Assembly (NCBI GenBank): GCA_017305935.1 | Contig: JAFKJU010000008.1 | Coordinates: 186,001-250,000, forward strand | Origin: Hyphomicrobiales bacterium | Lineage (GTDB): Bacteria; Pseudomonadota; Alphaproteobacteria; Rhizobiales; Rhizobiaceae | Length of the DNA: 64,000 nucleotides | Direction of reading: 5' to 3' | Part shown: piece after piece, positions 38,705 through 47,326 of the stretch | How positions within the stretch are numbered: the first letter of the stretch is position 1 | How the letters are laid out: each line of letters begins with the position of its first letter | Notes under the pieces: generated by a model | What the model was told of the DNA's origin: nothing | Seen by the model: only the letters and a program-made list of their open reading frames with translations | The model's database searches: none | Made by a program: the position numbers and the translations under genes

Positions 38705-39000
38705 AATCTCGTTCCGTGCATAGGCGGGCGCATGTCCGGGGAAAGGTCAGACCGGTCCTGCGTCCGGAAATGCGCGCAATCAAGCCGCCACCCGCGACGC
38801 GGCCGCCGATGACCGTCCACACATGGCGATCCTTGCCGGCAAAGGCAAGTGCAGAATGCCGCCCAAATCCGCCCGCCGCGGCAATTTACGGCAAGCCGGC
38901 GACCGCTTCGCACCAAGGGCTATGTCGAAAAGCCCGGAACCTTTCCGGGATACGTGCATTTTACCCCGCGAAAAGCGCATTCGATCCAGGAGGAACACAC
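38705..39000. other. Divergent intergenic region helicase / DUF3309
   Basis: 296 nt that should contain both promoters. Apart from the ribosome site GGAGGAAC at its right end I see no clear signal. Confidence 0.4.
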
Positions 39001-39156
39001 ATGCTCGGCACAATTCTTCTCGTCATTCTCATACTTCTGCTGATCGGCGCTTTGCCGAATTGGGGCTACAGCCGCGGCTGGGGATACGGCCCTTCCGGCG
39101 GCCTCGGCCTCGTCGTGGTCATCATCATCATCCTCCTGCTGATGGGCCGAATTTGA
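39001..39156 (+). CDS. DUF3309 small membrane protein
   Basis: 51 aa: MLGTILLVILILLLIGALP, a short Trp/Tyr/Gly turn (NWGYSRGWGYGPSGG), then a second hydrophobic helix. This is the hallmark of DUF3309 proteins, common in alphaproteobacteria and of unknown function. A strong CAGGAGGAAC precedes the ATG. Confidence 0.88.
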   Translation: MLGTILLVILILLLIGALPNWGYSRGWGYGPSGGLGLVVVIIIILLLMGRI

Positions 39157-39217
39157 CGACGCTTGGCGGCCCGGCTTCTGTCGGGACTATTTTGACCGGA
39201 ACCAAAGGATCCCTCTC

Positions 39218-39469
39218 ATGAAAAAATCGATCATCGCAGCAGTGCTCGTTCTTCCCATGCTGGCCTCCTGCTCCCAGACGGAGCGTTCGACGGCGGTCGG
39301 CGCCGCCTCCGGCGCGGTCATCGGCGGCGTCGTGACCGGCCGTGCCGGCGGCGCGCTTGCCGGTGCCGCCATCGGCGGCGCGGCCGGTTACCTCGTCGGT
39401 CGCTCCAGCCGCGCCGACTACTGCATCTACCGCGACCGCCACGGCCGCCGCTACGAAGCCCGCTGCTGA
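39218..39469 (+). CDS. Small glycine-zipper lipoprotein
   Basis: 83 aa. It has a lipoprotein signal with lipobox MLASC (Cys18) and a glycine-zipper segment (GAASGAVIGGVVTGRAGGAL, AGAAIGGAAGYLVG) that can form a membrane hairpin. A conserved-type basic/cysteine end follows (YCIYRDRHGRRYEARC). Similar proteins are often annotated as YMGG-like or outer-membrane lipoproteins of unknown role. A terminator follows. Confidence 0.82.
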   Translation: MKKSIIAAVLVLPMLASCSQTERSTAVGAASGAVIGGVVTGRAGGALAGAAIGGAAGYLVGRSSRADYCIYRDRHGRRYEARC

Positions 39470-39492
39470 TTGGCGGCAGGTGACCCAAACGA

Positions 39493-39524
39493 AAACGGCG
39501 CCACTTGCGAGGCGCCGTTTTTTT
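39493..39524. terminator. Bidirectional terminator between glycine-zipper gene and phaB
   Basis: ACGGCGCC and GGCGCCGT form an 8-bp stem with an 8-nt loop, flanked by four A on the left and seven T on the right. It serves convergent genes. Confidence 0.88.
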
Positions 39525-39542
39525 GAATGCTGATGTTGCCCG

Positions 39543-40268
39543 TCAGACGAAGAACTGACCGCCATTGGCCGAGATCGTCGAGCCGGTGATGAAACCGGCA
39601 TCGTCGGAGGCGAGGAAGACGACGCAACGGGCGATTTCTTCCGGCTCGCCGAGGCGGCCGACCGGGATCTGCGGGATGATGCGCTCGCTCAACACTTTCT
39701 CGGGGATGGCGCGCACCATCTCCGTTCCGATATAGCCGGGGCAGATGGCGTTGACGGTGATGCCCTTGGCGGCCCCTTCCTGGGCTAAGGCCTTGGTGAA
39801 GCCGAGATCGCCGGCCTTGGCGGCGGAATAATTCGCCTGGCCCATCTGGCCCTTCTGGCCGTTGATCGAGGAAATGTTGATGATGCGGCCGAAATTGCGG
39901 TCGCGCATCCCGGTCCACACCGGATGCGTCATGTTGAACAGGCCGGTGAGGTTGGTGTCGATCACCTCTCCCCACATCTGCGGTGTCATCTTGTGGAACA
40001 TGGCGTCGCGGGTGATGCCGGCATTGTTGACCAGCACCTCGACCGGGCCGAGCTTGGCCTCGACCGCGGCGATGCCGTCCCGGCAGGCGTCATAGCTGGA
40101 GACGTCCCATTTGAAGACGGCGATGCCGGTCTCGGCCTCGAACGCCTTGGCGCGCTCGTCGTTGCCGGCATAGTTCGCCGCCACCGCGTAGCCGGCCGTC
40201 TTCAAGCCGACGCTGATCGCCGCGCCGATGCCGCGCGTGCCCCCGGTTACCAAAGCCACTCTAGCCAT
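39543..40268 (-). CDS. phaB: Acetoacetyl-CoA reductase
   Basis: 241 aa short-chain dehydrogenase that reduces acetoacetyl-CoA to (R)-3-hydroxybutyryl-CoA with NADPH for PHB synthesis. Cofactor site VTGGTRGIGAAIS, NNAG motif VLVNNAGITRD, catalytic Ser in NISSINGQKGQMGQ and the Tyr-Lys pair in NYSAAKAG. These are close to the PhaB type. ATG 40268 has GGAGGAAC upstream. It lies downstream of phaA on the same strand, separated by a palindromic repeat. Confidence 0.96.
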   Translation of the reverse strand: MARVALVTGGTRGIGAAISVGLKTAGYAVAANYAGNDERAKAFEAETGIAVFKWDVSSYDACRDGIAAVEAKLGPVEVLVNNAGITRDAMFHKMTPQMWGEVIDTNLTGLFNMTHPVWTGMRDRNFGRIINISSINGQKGQMGQANYSAAKAGDLGFTKALAQEGAAKGITVNAICPGYIGTEMVRAIPEKVLSERIIPQIPVGRLGEPEEIARCVVFLASDDAGFITGSTISANGGQFFV

Positions 40269-40321
40269 AACTGTTCCTCCCTGCTGTTGCACTCGCCTGT
40301 TTTAACGCGCAGGCGCCGCGT

Positions 40322-40373
40322 CCGGAGCATTTCCAGCAAGGGCGCGCCGGCGTTCCTCCTGGAAATGCTCCGG
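40322..40373. repeat. Palindromic repeat copy R3 between phaA and phaB
   Basis: Perfect 15-bp arms CCGGAGCATTTCCAG and CTGGAAATGCTCCGG around a 22-nt GC-rich centre. The arms match copy R4, but the usual AAAAGTG...GCGGTTTT core is replaced. In the phaA-phaB message it would form a very stable hairpin. Confidence 0.8.
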
Positions 40374-40422
40374 CATGGCGGCCTCCCGCCGCCATGCCGA
40401 TCGCAGAACCGATAAAGGCGGA

Positions 40423-41604
40423 TCAGAGCGCCTCGAGGCACATGGCGATGCCCATGCCGCCGCCGATGCAAAGGGTTGCCAGTCCCTTGCGGGCGCCGCG
40501 GCGCTTCATCTCGAACAGCAGCGTATTGAGGACGCGCGCCCCGGAGGCGCCGACCGGATGACCGATGGCGATCGCCCCGCCATTGACGTTGACGATAGCC
40601 GGATCCCAGCCGAGATCCTTGTTGACGGCGCAGGCCTGGGCGGCGAAGGCCTCGTTGGCTTCCACGAGATCGAGATCGCCGATCTTCCAGCCGGCCCGCT
40701 CCAGCGCCTTGCGCGAAGCGGGGATCGGCCCCGTGCCCATGACCTGCGGATCGACGCCGGCGGTCGCCCAGGAGGCGATGCGGGCGAGCGGCCGGATGCC
40801 GCGGCGCGAGGCTTCCGCCTCGCTCATCAGCAGCGCGGCGGCGGCGCCGTCATTGATGCCGGAGGCATTGCCGGCGGTCACCGTGCCTTCCTTGTCGAAA
40901 GCGGGGCGCAACTTGGTCATCGAGTCCAGCGTCGCGCCGGCGCGGATATATTCATCCTGGTCGACGATGGTGTCGCCCTTGCGGCCCTTGACGGTGAAGG
41001 CGACGATCTCGTCCGCGAAGCGCCCGGCCTTCTGGGCGGCTTCGGCCTTGTTCTGCGAAGCGACGGCGAACTGGTCCTGCTCGTCGCGGGTAAGCTGGAA
41101 CTGTCGGGCGACGTTCTCGGCGGTGATGCCCATGTGATAGCCGTAGAAGGCGTCGGTCAGGCCGTCCTTGATCATGGTGTCGACCATCTTGAAGTCGCCC
41201 ATCTTCACGCCGCCGCGCAAGTGCGCGCAGTGCGGCGCCATCGACATGGATTCCTGGCCGCCGGCGACGACGATCGAGGCGTCGCCGGTGACGATCTGCT
41301 GCATGCCGAGCGCGACCGCGCGCAGGCCGGAGCCGCAGAGCTGGTTGATGCCGAATGCGGTCGCCTCCTGCGGGATGCCAGCCTTCATCGCTGCCTGGCG
41401 GGCCGGGTTCTGGCCTTCGCCGGCCGTCAGGATCTGCCCGAGAATGACCTCGTCGACTTCCTTTGCGTCAACGCCGGCGCGCTCCAGCACGCCCTTGACG
41501 GCCGCCGCGCCGAGCTCATGCGCCGGAATGTTTCCGAAGGCGCCGTTGAACGAGCCCACGGCGGTGCGTGCGGCGCTGGCGATGACGATGGATGGATGGC
41601 TCAT
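40423..41604 (-). CDS. phaA: Acetyl-CoA acetyltransferase (beta-ketothiolase)
   Basis: 393 aa, condenses two acetyl-CoA to acetoacetyl-CoA, the first step of PHB synthesis. The nucleophile Cys is in [12 protein letters not shown], the catalytic His in [10 protein letters not shown] and the second Cys in [11 protein letters not shown] 41604 follows GGGAGGAAC. It is divergent from phaR, the PHB regulator. Confidence 0.97.
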   Translation of the reverse strand: MSHPSIVIASAARTAVGSFNGAFGNIPAHELGAAAVKGVLERAGVDAKEVDEVILGQILTAGEGQNPARQAAMKAGIPQEATAFGINQLCGSGLRAVALGMQQIVTGDASIVVAGGQESMSMAPHCAHLRGGVKMGDFKMVDTMIKDGLTDAFYGYHMGITAENVARQFQLTRDEQDQFAVASQNKAEAAQKAGRFADEIVAFTVKGRKGDTIVDQDEYIRAGATLDSMTKLRPAFDKEGTVTAGNASGINDGAAAALLMSEAEASRRGIRPLARIASWATAGVDPQVMGTGPIPASRKALERAGWKIGDLDLVEANEAFAAQACAVNKDLGWDPAIVNVNGGAIAIGHPVGASGARVLNTLLFEMKRRGARKGLATLCIGGGMGIAMCLEAL

Positions 41605-41697
41605 GGACGGGTTCCTCCCAATGCACTCTAAGTCGGCAACGAAAGTGACAAAGCTCAGGCCGCAAGTCAAACGAGAAACGGACGCGCCGGGTTTTTC

Positions 41698-41721
41698 AGG
41701 ACAATCAACGATATGTCCTGC
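41698..41721. promoter_or_regulatory. Inverted repeat in the phaA-phaR intergenic region
   Basis: Perfect 7-bp arms CAGGACA and TGTCCTG with a 10-nt spacer, between the divergent phaA and phaR starts. It is a candidate operator for PhaR or another regulator. The match to a known PhaR site is not established. Confidence 0.4.
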
Positions 41722-41836
41722 GGGCACGACCCTGCCGCATCGCACAAATCGATTGTCACCACCCTTCGTTTACGCTTAGAGTGACCGCAGGGAGAAGCTT
41801 GCGTTACCAATCATCGACGGGGGCCAGGAGACGAAT

Positions 41837-42412
41837 ATGGCGAAAAACGAAGGCCAGATCGTAATCAAGAAATACGCCAACCGGCGATTGTACAATACGG
41901 GGACGAGCACCTATGTCACGCTCGACGATCTGGCCGTCATGGTCAAGAAAGGCGAGGATTTCACCGTCCAGGATGCCAAGTCCGGCGAGGACATCACCCA
42001 TTCCGTGCTGACCCAGATCATCTTCGAGCAGGAATCCAAGACCGGCAACACGCTGCTGCCGATTTCCTTCCTTCGGCAGTTGATTTCCTATTATGGCGAC
42101 CAGATGCAGATGGTCGTGCCGAGCTTTCTCGAACATTCGATGCAGGCCTTCGCCCAGCAGCAGACCCAGATGCGCGAGCAGATGACCCGCGCTTTCGGCG
42201 ACACGCCGCTGACCAAGAACCTGCAGGCGCCGATGCAACTTGTCGAGGAGCAGGTGCGCCGCAACACCGAGATGTTCCACCAGGCGATGCAGATGTTCTC
42301 GCCCTTCATGACCCCGCCGCCAGCCAAGGAAAGCCGCAAGGCCGAGGCCAAGGACATAGACGAGTTGAAGGAACAGCTCCGCGCCCTCCAGACCAAGCTC
42401 GACAATCTCTGA
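41837..42412 (+). CDS. phaR: Polyhydroxyalkanoate synthesis repressor
   Basis: 191 aa. N-terminal PHB/PHA accumulation DNA-binding domain (IKKYANRRLYNTGTSTYVTL, then GEDFTVQDAKSGEDIT) and the following PHB_acc domain. A Gln/Met-rich helical part (SMQAFAQQQTQMREQM) and a short coiled coil at the end follow. PhaR binds PHB granules and DNA, and represses phasin and other carbon-storage genes. GGAG precedes the ATG. Confidence 0.96.
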   Translation: MAKNEGQIVIKKYANRRLYNTGTSTYVTLDDLAVMVKKGEDFTVQDAKSGEDITHSVLTQIIFEQESKTGNTLLPISFLRQLISYYGDQMQMVVPSFLEHSMQAFAQQQTQMREQMTRAFGDTPLTKNLQAPMQLVEEQVRRNTEMFHQAMQMFSPFMTPPPAKESRKAEAKDIDELKEQLRALQTKLDNL

Positions 42413-42433
42413 TTTTTCAGGTCCGTTTTCTTG

Positions 42434-42470
42434 AGGCCCGCCGCACGAGACCCGTTCGGCGGGCCTTGGT
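42434..42470 (+). terminator. Probable terminator of phaR
   Basis: AGGCCCGCCG (42434-42443) pairs with CGGCGGGCCT (42457-42466). The following T tract is weak (TGGTTGTTT). Confidence 0.6.
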
Positions 42471-42527
42471 TGTTTCAGGACGCAATTCCGGGCGGAAAGT
42501 CGCTCCGCACGGTTCGCGAAGTGCTGC

Positions 42528-42935
42528 CTACAATCCTATGGACACGTCGCGTCCGGCCGTACGGATCGAGATGACGAAGCCGCCGATCACGTCGAGGAAG
42601 GCGATGGTCATCAGGATGAAGAAGATCTGCGTCGCCGCCCCCTGCACCAGCAGGAATTCAACAAGGAACAGGATGAAGACCACCAGCGACAGCATGTGGT
42701 TGATCAGCGATCCCGAACCGGTGCGCGTCGCCTTGACGATCTCGAAGAACAGCGCCACGAGTCCGATGACGATCATCAGGTCGCCGAGGCTCATGGTCCA
42801 GACCGCGCCCGACAGCATCGACAGCGACAGCACGACCTTGTCGAGCGCCGCCGCCCCGCCCTCGCCCATCAGGCCGATCATCGCAAGATTGTAAAGCGCC
42901 AGCGGAACCAGCATCAGCGGAAAGGCGGCGATCAT
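42528..42935 (-). CDS. Conserved small membrane protein, unknown function
   Basis: 135 aa with four hydrophobic segments (about 2-22, 45-65, 80-97, 100-122). I do not recognise a named family. The charged turn KATRTGSGSLINHMLS between segments 2 and 3 and the reading frame's clean GC-rich codon use support a real gene. GGAGG stands 12 nt before the ATG. It is isolated between phaR and the aldo/keto reductase. Confidence 0.75.
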   Translation of the reverse strand: MIAAFPLMLVPLALYNLAMIGLMGEGGAAALDKVVLSLSMLSGAVWTMSLGDLMIVIGLVALFFEIVKATRTGSGSLINHMLSLVVFILFLVEFLLVQGAATQIFFILMTIAFLDVIGGFVISIRTAGRDVSIGL

Positions 42936-43063
42936 ATGGGGTCATCTCCTCCATCGGGGGCCGGGATTGTTGCGGCAAGCCTAAACCCGCAAACAGGGCT
43001 TTATCAGGGAAACGGACGGGAGTCAGCCGGGGCGGCTCTCCCGCCGCCGGCAAAACCCCTGGA

Positions 43064-43107
43064 GCATTTCCAGCAAAAGTGCGAAGCGGTTTTGCGGCCG
43101 GAAATGC
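43064..43107 (+). repeat. Palindromic repeat copy R4, first module
   Basis: 44 nt, outer arms GCATTTCC and GGAAATGC, inner arms GCAAAA and TTTTGC. A second hairpin module follows 16 nt later, so this is a two-module mosaic like the RIME elements reported in Rhizobiaceae. Confidence 0.8.
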
Positions 43108-43123
43108 GTATAACAAATAGAGG

Positions 43124-43160
43124 GAGCGTTTCTGCTTTTCGATAAAAAGCTGAAGCGCTC
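43124..43160 (+). repeat. Palindromic repeat copy R4, second module
   Basis: 37 nt with outer arms GAGCG and CGCTC and inner arms GCTTTT and AAAAGC. Its last base is part of the aldo/keto reductase stop codon (CTA on the plus strand). Confidence 0.7.
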
Positions 43161-43984
43161 TAGAAATCGGCGGTCATCGGATCGGGGCCGAGACGGGCGC
43201 CGGGATTGTCGAGCAGGTCGATCTCCACCATGTCATCGGTATCCAGCTTGAAATCGAAGACCTGGAAATTCTCGACGATGCGGCTCGGGGTGATCGATTT
43301 CGGAATGACGACGAGGCCGCTGTCGAGATGCCAGCGGATGATCACCTGGGCCGGCGTCTTGCCGTGCTTGGCGGCGATTTTCGCAATGACCGGATGTGTG
43401 AACAGCTTGCTCTGCCCGAGCGGGCTCCAGGATTGCGTGACCACACCGAGCTTGGCATGGGCGGCGCGGGCGGCGCGCTGCTGGAAGTCGGGATGCAACT
43501 CGATCTGGTTGATCACCGGCACGACGCCGGTCTCGGCGACGATGCGCTCGATATGCTCGGGATAGAAGTTGGAGACGCCGATGGAGCGGACGCGGCCTTC
43601 ATCCTTCAGCGTCACGAAGGCCTTCCAGGTGTCGATGTAGCGATCCTTGCGCGGCACCGGCCAGTGGATGAGGTAGAGATCGACATAATCGGTGCCGAGG
43701 CGCTTCAGGCTGGCGTCGAAAGCCCTAAGGGTCGAATCGTAGCCCTGCGCGTCGTTCCAGAGCTTGGTGGTGAGGTAGATGTCCTTGCGGTCGATGCCGG
43801 AGGCACGGATGCCTTCGCCGACGCCTTCCTCGTTGCCGTAGATCGCCGCCGTATCGACATGGCGATAACCTGCTTCGATCGCGGTCTTCACCGTCGGCGC
43901 GGCGATCTCGTTCGGCGTCTGCCAGACGCCGAGGCCGAACTGCGGAATGGACTGTCCGTCATGGAATTTGATGGTGGGGGTCAC
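43160..43984 (-). CDS. Aldo/keto reductase (2,5-diketo-D-gluconate reductase type)
   Basis: 274 aa TIM-barrel oxidoreductase using NADPH. The catalytic tetrad is visible: Asp and Tyr in VDTAAIYGNEEGVG, Lys in LTTKLWND and His in LIHWPVP. The cofactor region is VIPKSITPSRIVENF. The GTG start (43984) is preceded by GGAGATC. Upstream sequence in frame has no homology. The physiological aldehyde or ketone substrate is unknown. Confidence 0.93.
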   Translation of the reverse strand: MTPTIKFHDGQSIPQFGLGVWQTPNEIAAPTVKTAIEAGYRHVDTAAIYGNEEGVGEGIRASGIDRKDIYLTTKLWNDAQGYDSTLRAFDASLKRLGTDYVDLYLIHWPVPRKDRYIDTWKAFVTLKDEGRVRSIGVSNFYPEHIERIVAETGVVPVINQIELHPDFQQRAARAAHAKLGVVTQSWSPLGQSKLFTHPVIAKIAAKHGKTPAQVIIRWHLDSGLVVIPKSITPSRIVENFQVFDFKLDTDDMVEIDLLDNPGARLGPDPMTADF

Positions 43985-44346
43985 GCGAGATCTCCGTCGG
44001 ATGGGAACGTCATGAAACTGAAAGACAGCGCCGGCCTCGCACGTTTCTGCATGCCGGATCGCCGCAAAACCTTGAAATCGATGCCGCGTGGGCGCGGCAA
44101 GGCATAGCATATAGGGGCGACGCGGGCCGATGGTAAGGGGGAAGCCTCCGGCCACACGACAAGGATCGCCGGCCTTGCGGCCCTTGTTTTTCGCATGGCG
44201 GCTCACAACTATTTGCTTTGCGCGTGATCGGCAGGAAAACCATAGCAGCTCGAATGGCCTTTGAAAAAGGCCGAACTCCTGCAAAACGCTTGCCAATTCA
44301 GCGATTTGGCGTAGGACTTGCAATAATTGAGGGAAAGGCGGCGCTC

Positions 44347-45030
44347 ATGACGGCCCGGACGATTCTGGTGGTGGACGACGATGCGGACCTGCGGGAGACC
44401 CTGGTCGAGCAACTGGCGCTCTATGACGAATTCAACGTGTTGCAGGAATCCAGCGCCGTGCAGGGCATGCAGGCGGCGCGCAACGGCGCCGTCGATCTGC
44501 TGATCATGGATGTCGGCCTGCCCGACATGGACGGTCGCGAAGCGGTGAAAATGCTGCGCAAGAACGGCTTCAAGGCGCCGATCGTCATGCTGACCGGCCA
44601 CGACACCGATTCCGACACCATCCTCGGTCTGGAAGCCGGCGCAAACGACTATGTCACAAAGCCCTTCCGTTTCGCGGTGCTGCTCGCCCGCATCCGCGCC
44701 CAGCTTCGCCAGCACGAGCAGAGCGAGGACGCCACCTTCACGGTTGGCCCCTATCTGTTCAAGCCGAGCCAGAAACTGCTGAGCACCGAGGACGGCCAGA
44801 AAATCCGGCTGACGGAAAAGGAGGCGGCGATCATCCGCTATCTCTACCGCGCCGACCAGAAGGTCGTGACCCGCGACGTGCTGCTGGAAGAGGTTTGGGG
44901 CTACAATTCCGGCGTGACAACCCATACGCTGGAGACCCATGTCTACCGCCTGCGCCAGAAGATCGAGCGCGATCCGTCGAACGCCGAGATTCTGGTGACG
45001 GAGAACGGCGGCTATAAAATCGTTCCGTAA
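44347..45030 (+). CDS. OmpR-family response regulator, CenR/OtpR-like
   Basis: 227 aa. The receiver domain has the acidic pocket VVDDDAD, phospho-acceptor Asp in LLIMDVGLPDMDG and Lys in YVTKPF. The C-terminal winged helix contains TLETHVYRLRQKIERDP. The sequence style and the cyclic-nucleotide-binding gene directly downstream resemble the OtpR/CenR envelope regulator locus of Brucella and relatives. No histidine kinase is adjacent, which fits that assignment. ATG 44347 has GAGGGAAAGG upstream. Confidence 0.9.
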   Translation: MTARTILVVDDDADLRETLVEQLALYDEFNVLQESSAVQGMQAARNGAVDLLIMDVGLPDMDGREAVKMLRKNGFKAPIVMLTGHDTDSDTILGLEAGANDYVTKPFRFAVLLARIRAQLRQHEQSEDATFTVGPYLFKPSQKLLSTEDGQKIRLTEKEAAIIRYLYRADQKVVTRDVLLEEVWGYNSGVTTHTLETHVYRLRQKIERDPSNAEILVTENGGYKIVP

Positions 45031-45032
45031 AA

Positions 45033-45077
45033 GCATGTTGCGCAAAAGTGTGCAGCGGTTTTGCGATAACGACATGC
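45033..45077 (+). repeat. Palindromic repeat copy R5
   Basis: 45 nt, outer arms GCATGTTG and CGACATGC (one wobble pair), inner arms CGCAAAA and TTTTGCG. It starts two bases after the response-regulator stop and sits before the next gene of the operon. Confidence 0.8.
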
Positions 45078-45095
45078 CTTAAACAGGGGAGTGGA

Positions 45096-45554
45096 ATGGC
45101 CGGACTGCAGGACGATATCCAGCTTCTGTCGAGCGTGCCGTTGTTTGCCGGCATGAGCGACGACCAGTTGCGGCTGGTGGCCTTCGGGGCCGAGCGGCGG
45201 CGGCTGTCGCCGGGGCAGGCGCTGTTTCGCGAGCACGCTCCGGCCGAATGCGCCTATATCGTCGCCGACGGCGCAATCGATCTGACGATCACCGGCCGCG
45301 ACGGCAAGCCGGAACTGCGCGAAACCGTTCCCGCCGGCACGCTGCTTTCGGAAATCGCCCTGATCACCCTGGTCGAGCGCAAATACACCGCAACGGCGCG
45401 CGGCGATGCCGAGGTGCTGCGCATCACCCGTGCCCTGTTCCAGCGGCTGATGGAGGAATACCCCCCCGTCGCCGCCATGGTTCAGGGCCGCCTCAAACAG
45501 AACCTCGCCGCCATGGTCGAGGGCATCGGCGCGTTGGAGCGGTATTTCGGCTGA
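45096..45554 (+). CDS. Cyclic nucleotide-binding domain protein
   Basis: 152 aa, a single cNMP-binding beta-roll without a DNA-binding or kinase domain. The phosphate-binding cassette reads LLSEIALITLVERKYTATA. The Arg and Thr of the canonical cassette are kept, but the Gly-Glu start is altered, so nucleotide affinity is uncertain. It follows the CenR-like regulator. In Brucella the equivalent gene was described as a cAMP-dependent kinase regulatory-subunit homologue. GGGGAGTGGA precedes the ATG. Confidence 0.85.
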   Translation: MAGLQDDIQLLSSVPLFAGMSDDQLRLVAFGAERRRLSPGQALFREHAPAECAYIVADGAIDLTITGRDGKPELRETVPAGTLLSEIALITLVERKYTATARGDAEVLRITRALFQRLMEEYPPVAAMVQGRLKQNLAAMVEGIGALERYFG

Positions 45555-45581
45555 GCTCCCGGCCAGCCGATCCACCAAAAC

Positions 45582-46385
45582 TCACAGGTCGAAATGCGCC
45601 GTCACCGGCACATGGTCGGAAGGCTGTTCCCAGCCGCGCGCTTCCTTGAAAATCTCGATGCGTTTCAGCAGCGGCGCCAGATCGGGCGACGACCAGATGT
45701 GGTCGAGGCGGCGGCCGCGATCGGCGGCGGCCCAGTCCTTGGCGCGGTAGCTCCACCACGTATAGAGCTTTTCGCTGGCGGGAACGTGTCGCCGCATCAG
45801 GTCCTCCCAGCCGCCGAGCCGCATGACCTCCAAAAGGCCCTCGGTCTCCACCGGCGTGTGGCTGACGATCTTCAAGAGCTGCTTGTGTGACCAGACGTCG
45901 TGCTCCAGCGGCGCGATATTGAGATCGCCGACGAGGATCGAAGCGGTATTGGCCTCGGCGGTCGATTTCAGCCGCTTCATCTCCTCGATGAAATCGAGTT
46001 TGTGGCCGAATTTCGGATTGATCGTCCGGTCTGGCTCGTCGCCGCCGGCCGGGACGTAGAAATTATGCAGGCGCACCCGTCGGCCGCCGCGCTCGAACAC
46101 CGCCGAGATATGGCGGGAATCGCCGACCCCGCAATAATCCTGGCGGTGATCCTCGGTCAACGGAAGACGCGAGGCGATGGCGACGCCGTGATAGCCTTTC
46201 TGGCCATGGATGATGACGTGCTCGAAACCCATGGCGCGCAGCGGCGCATATGGAAACAGCTCGTTCGCCACCTTGGTTTCCTGCAGGCACAGGATGTCCG
46301 GCCGGTGCTTCAGCACGAATTGCTGCACGATCGGCATGCGCAGCCTGACCGAATTGATGTTCCAGGTGGTGATCGAGAAAGTCAT
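45582..46385 (-). CDS. xthA: Exodeoxyribonuclease III
   Basis: 267 aa AP endonuclease / 3'-5' exonuclease of base-excision repair. Active-site blocks are TWNINSVRLR, LCLQETKV, NFYVPAGGDE, LVGDLNIAP, RRLDHIW and SDHVPV. It starts MTFSITTWN at 46385. It converges with the cyclic-nucleotide-binding gene, 27 nt apart. Confidence 0.95.
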   Translation of the reverse strand: MTFSITTWNINSVRLRMPIVQQFVLKHRPDILCLQETKVANELFPYAPLRAMGFEHVIIHGQKGYHGVAIASRLPLTEDHRQDYCGVGDSRHISAVFERGGRRVRLHNFYVPAGGDEPDRTINPKFGHKLDFIEEMKRLKSTAEANTASILVGDLNIAPLEHDVWSHKQLLKIVSHTPVETEGLLEVMRLGGWEDLMRRHVPASEKLYTWWSYRAKDWAAADRGRRLDHIWSSPDLAPLLKRIEIFKEARGWEQPSDHVPVTAHFDL

Positions 46386-46401
46386 TACCCACGCCCCTAA
46401 A

Positions 46402-46445
46402 GCAATTCCAGCAAAAGCGTGAAGCGGTTTTGCATGCGGAATTGC
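46402..46445 (+). repeat. Palindromic repeat copy R6
   Basis: 44 nt, outer arms GCAATTCC and GGAATTGC, inner arms GCAAAA and TTTTGC. It lies in the leader region of xthA. Confidence 0.8.
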
Positions 46446-46508
46446 GTCAAACAAACAGGACGCGGTGTAGCAAGTTTCCCGTGAGGGAACAGCATAATTC
46501 GTCGAATA

Positions 46509-47174
46509 TCAGCGCTTCAGCGCCTTGTTGACCTCTTCATAGGGCACCTTGAACACCGACTGGTCGAACTGCACGCCGGTCTTGACGTTGAAGATCATCA
46601 CCGAGGTGTCCTTGCCCTGGTTGTCGGTGATCGTCCACTGGCGCAATTCGTAGCTCTTGGGATCGAACATCATGGTGATGGTTGAATCGGCGAAGATCGA
46701 GCGGTCGCCGAGCACGATCGTGGTCAGATCCGTCTCTTCCTTGACGTTGCGCACCATCTTGGTCGAGAGGTCGATCCGGTCGCTGAGCAGCAGGCTGAGC
46801 GGCGTCTTGGACAGCGGATAGAGGCTCCAGGTCTTCATCTTGCTGTTGCCGATGACGACGTTGCGGCCATCGGAAATCACTCGCATCGGCGAGGGCGCGT
46901 CATAGTTGAAGCGCAGCATGCCCGGTCGCTGGATGAAGAATTTACCGCCCGTCTGCTCCCCGCGCGGCCCGAACTGCACGAATTCGCCCTGCATGGACTT
47001 CACCGACGAAAAGTGATCGGCGATCTGCTGGGCGACGCCGCTTGGCGCCTGGGCGAGTGCCGAAACCGGAACGAGGCCCGCCATCACCGCACCGATCCCC
47101 CCGGCAAGCAGGGCGCGGCGGCTAACGCCACGGGAAACCGGGTCTTTCGAGGTTTCGGGGTGAAAGTCTGCCAT
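46509..47174 (-). CDS. lolA: LolA-like outer-membrane lipoprotein carrier family protein
   Basis: 221 aa. The N-terminal signal has a twin-arginine-like SRRALLAGG before a hydrophobic stretch and ALAQ cleavage site. The LolA fold follows: IADHFSSVKSMQGEFVQF, GKFFIQRPGMLRFNYDAP, MFDPKSYELRQWTITD. It would ferry lipoproteins across the periplasm. It lies 152 nt after ftsK on the same strand, the same neighbour order as in E. coli. GAAGGAGAT precedes ATG 47174. Confidence 0.92.
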   Translation of the reverse strand: MADFHPETSKDPVSRGVSRRALLAGGIGAVMAGLVPVSALAQAPSGVAQQIADHFSSVKSMQGEFVQFGPRGEQTGGKFFIQRPGMLRFNYDAPSPMRVISDGRNVVIGNSKMKTWSLYPLSKTPLSLLLSDRIDLSTKMVRNVKEETDLTTIVLGDRSIFADSTITMMFDPKSYELRQWTITDNQGKDTSVMIFNVKTGVQFDQSVFKVPYEEVNKALKR

Positions 47175-47215
47175 CTCTATCTCCTTCGTTCCGCGTCTTC
47201 TTTTGTTGTCTTGCC

Positions 47216-47243
47216 GCAGTTCCGGACGCAAAACCGCTTCGCT
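47216..47243 (-). repeat. Partial palindromic repeat, copy R8
   Basis: On the minus strand GCGAAGCGGTTTTGCGTCCGG is followed by AACTGC, matching the right half of the repeat family. The left arm is lost. It lies between ftsK and lolA. Confidence 0.55.
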
Positions 47244-47326
47244 GAAATTTTTCGTGACGCAAAAACGCGGCGCCTTGATGACACCGCGTCCAGTTTGCCG
47301 GCATCACGTTCTGTTGAACGCAAGGC

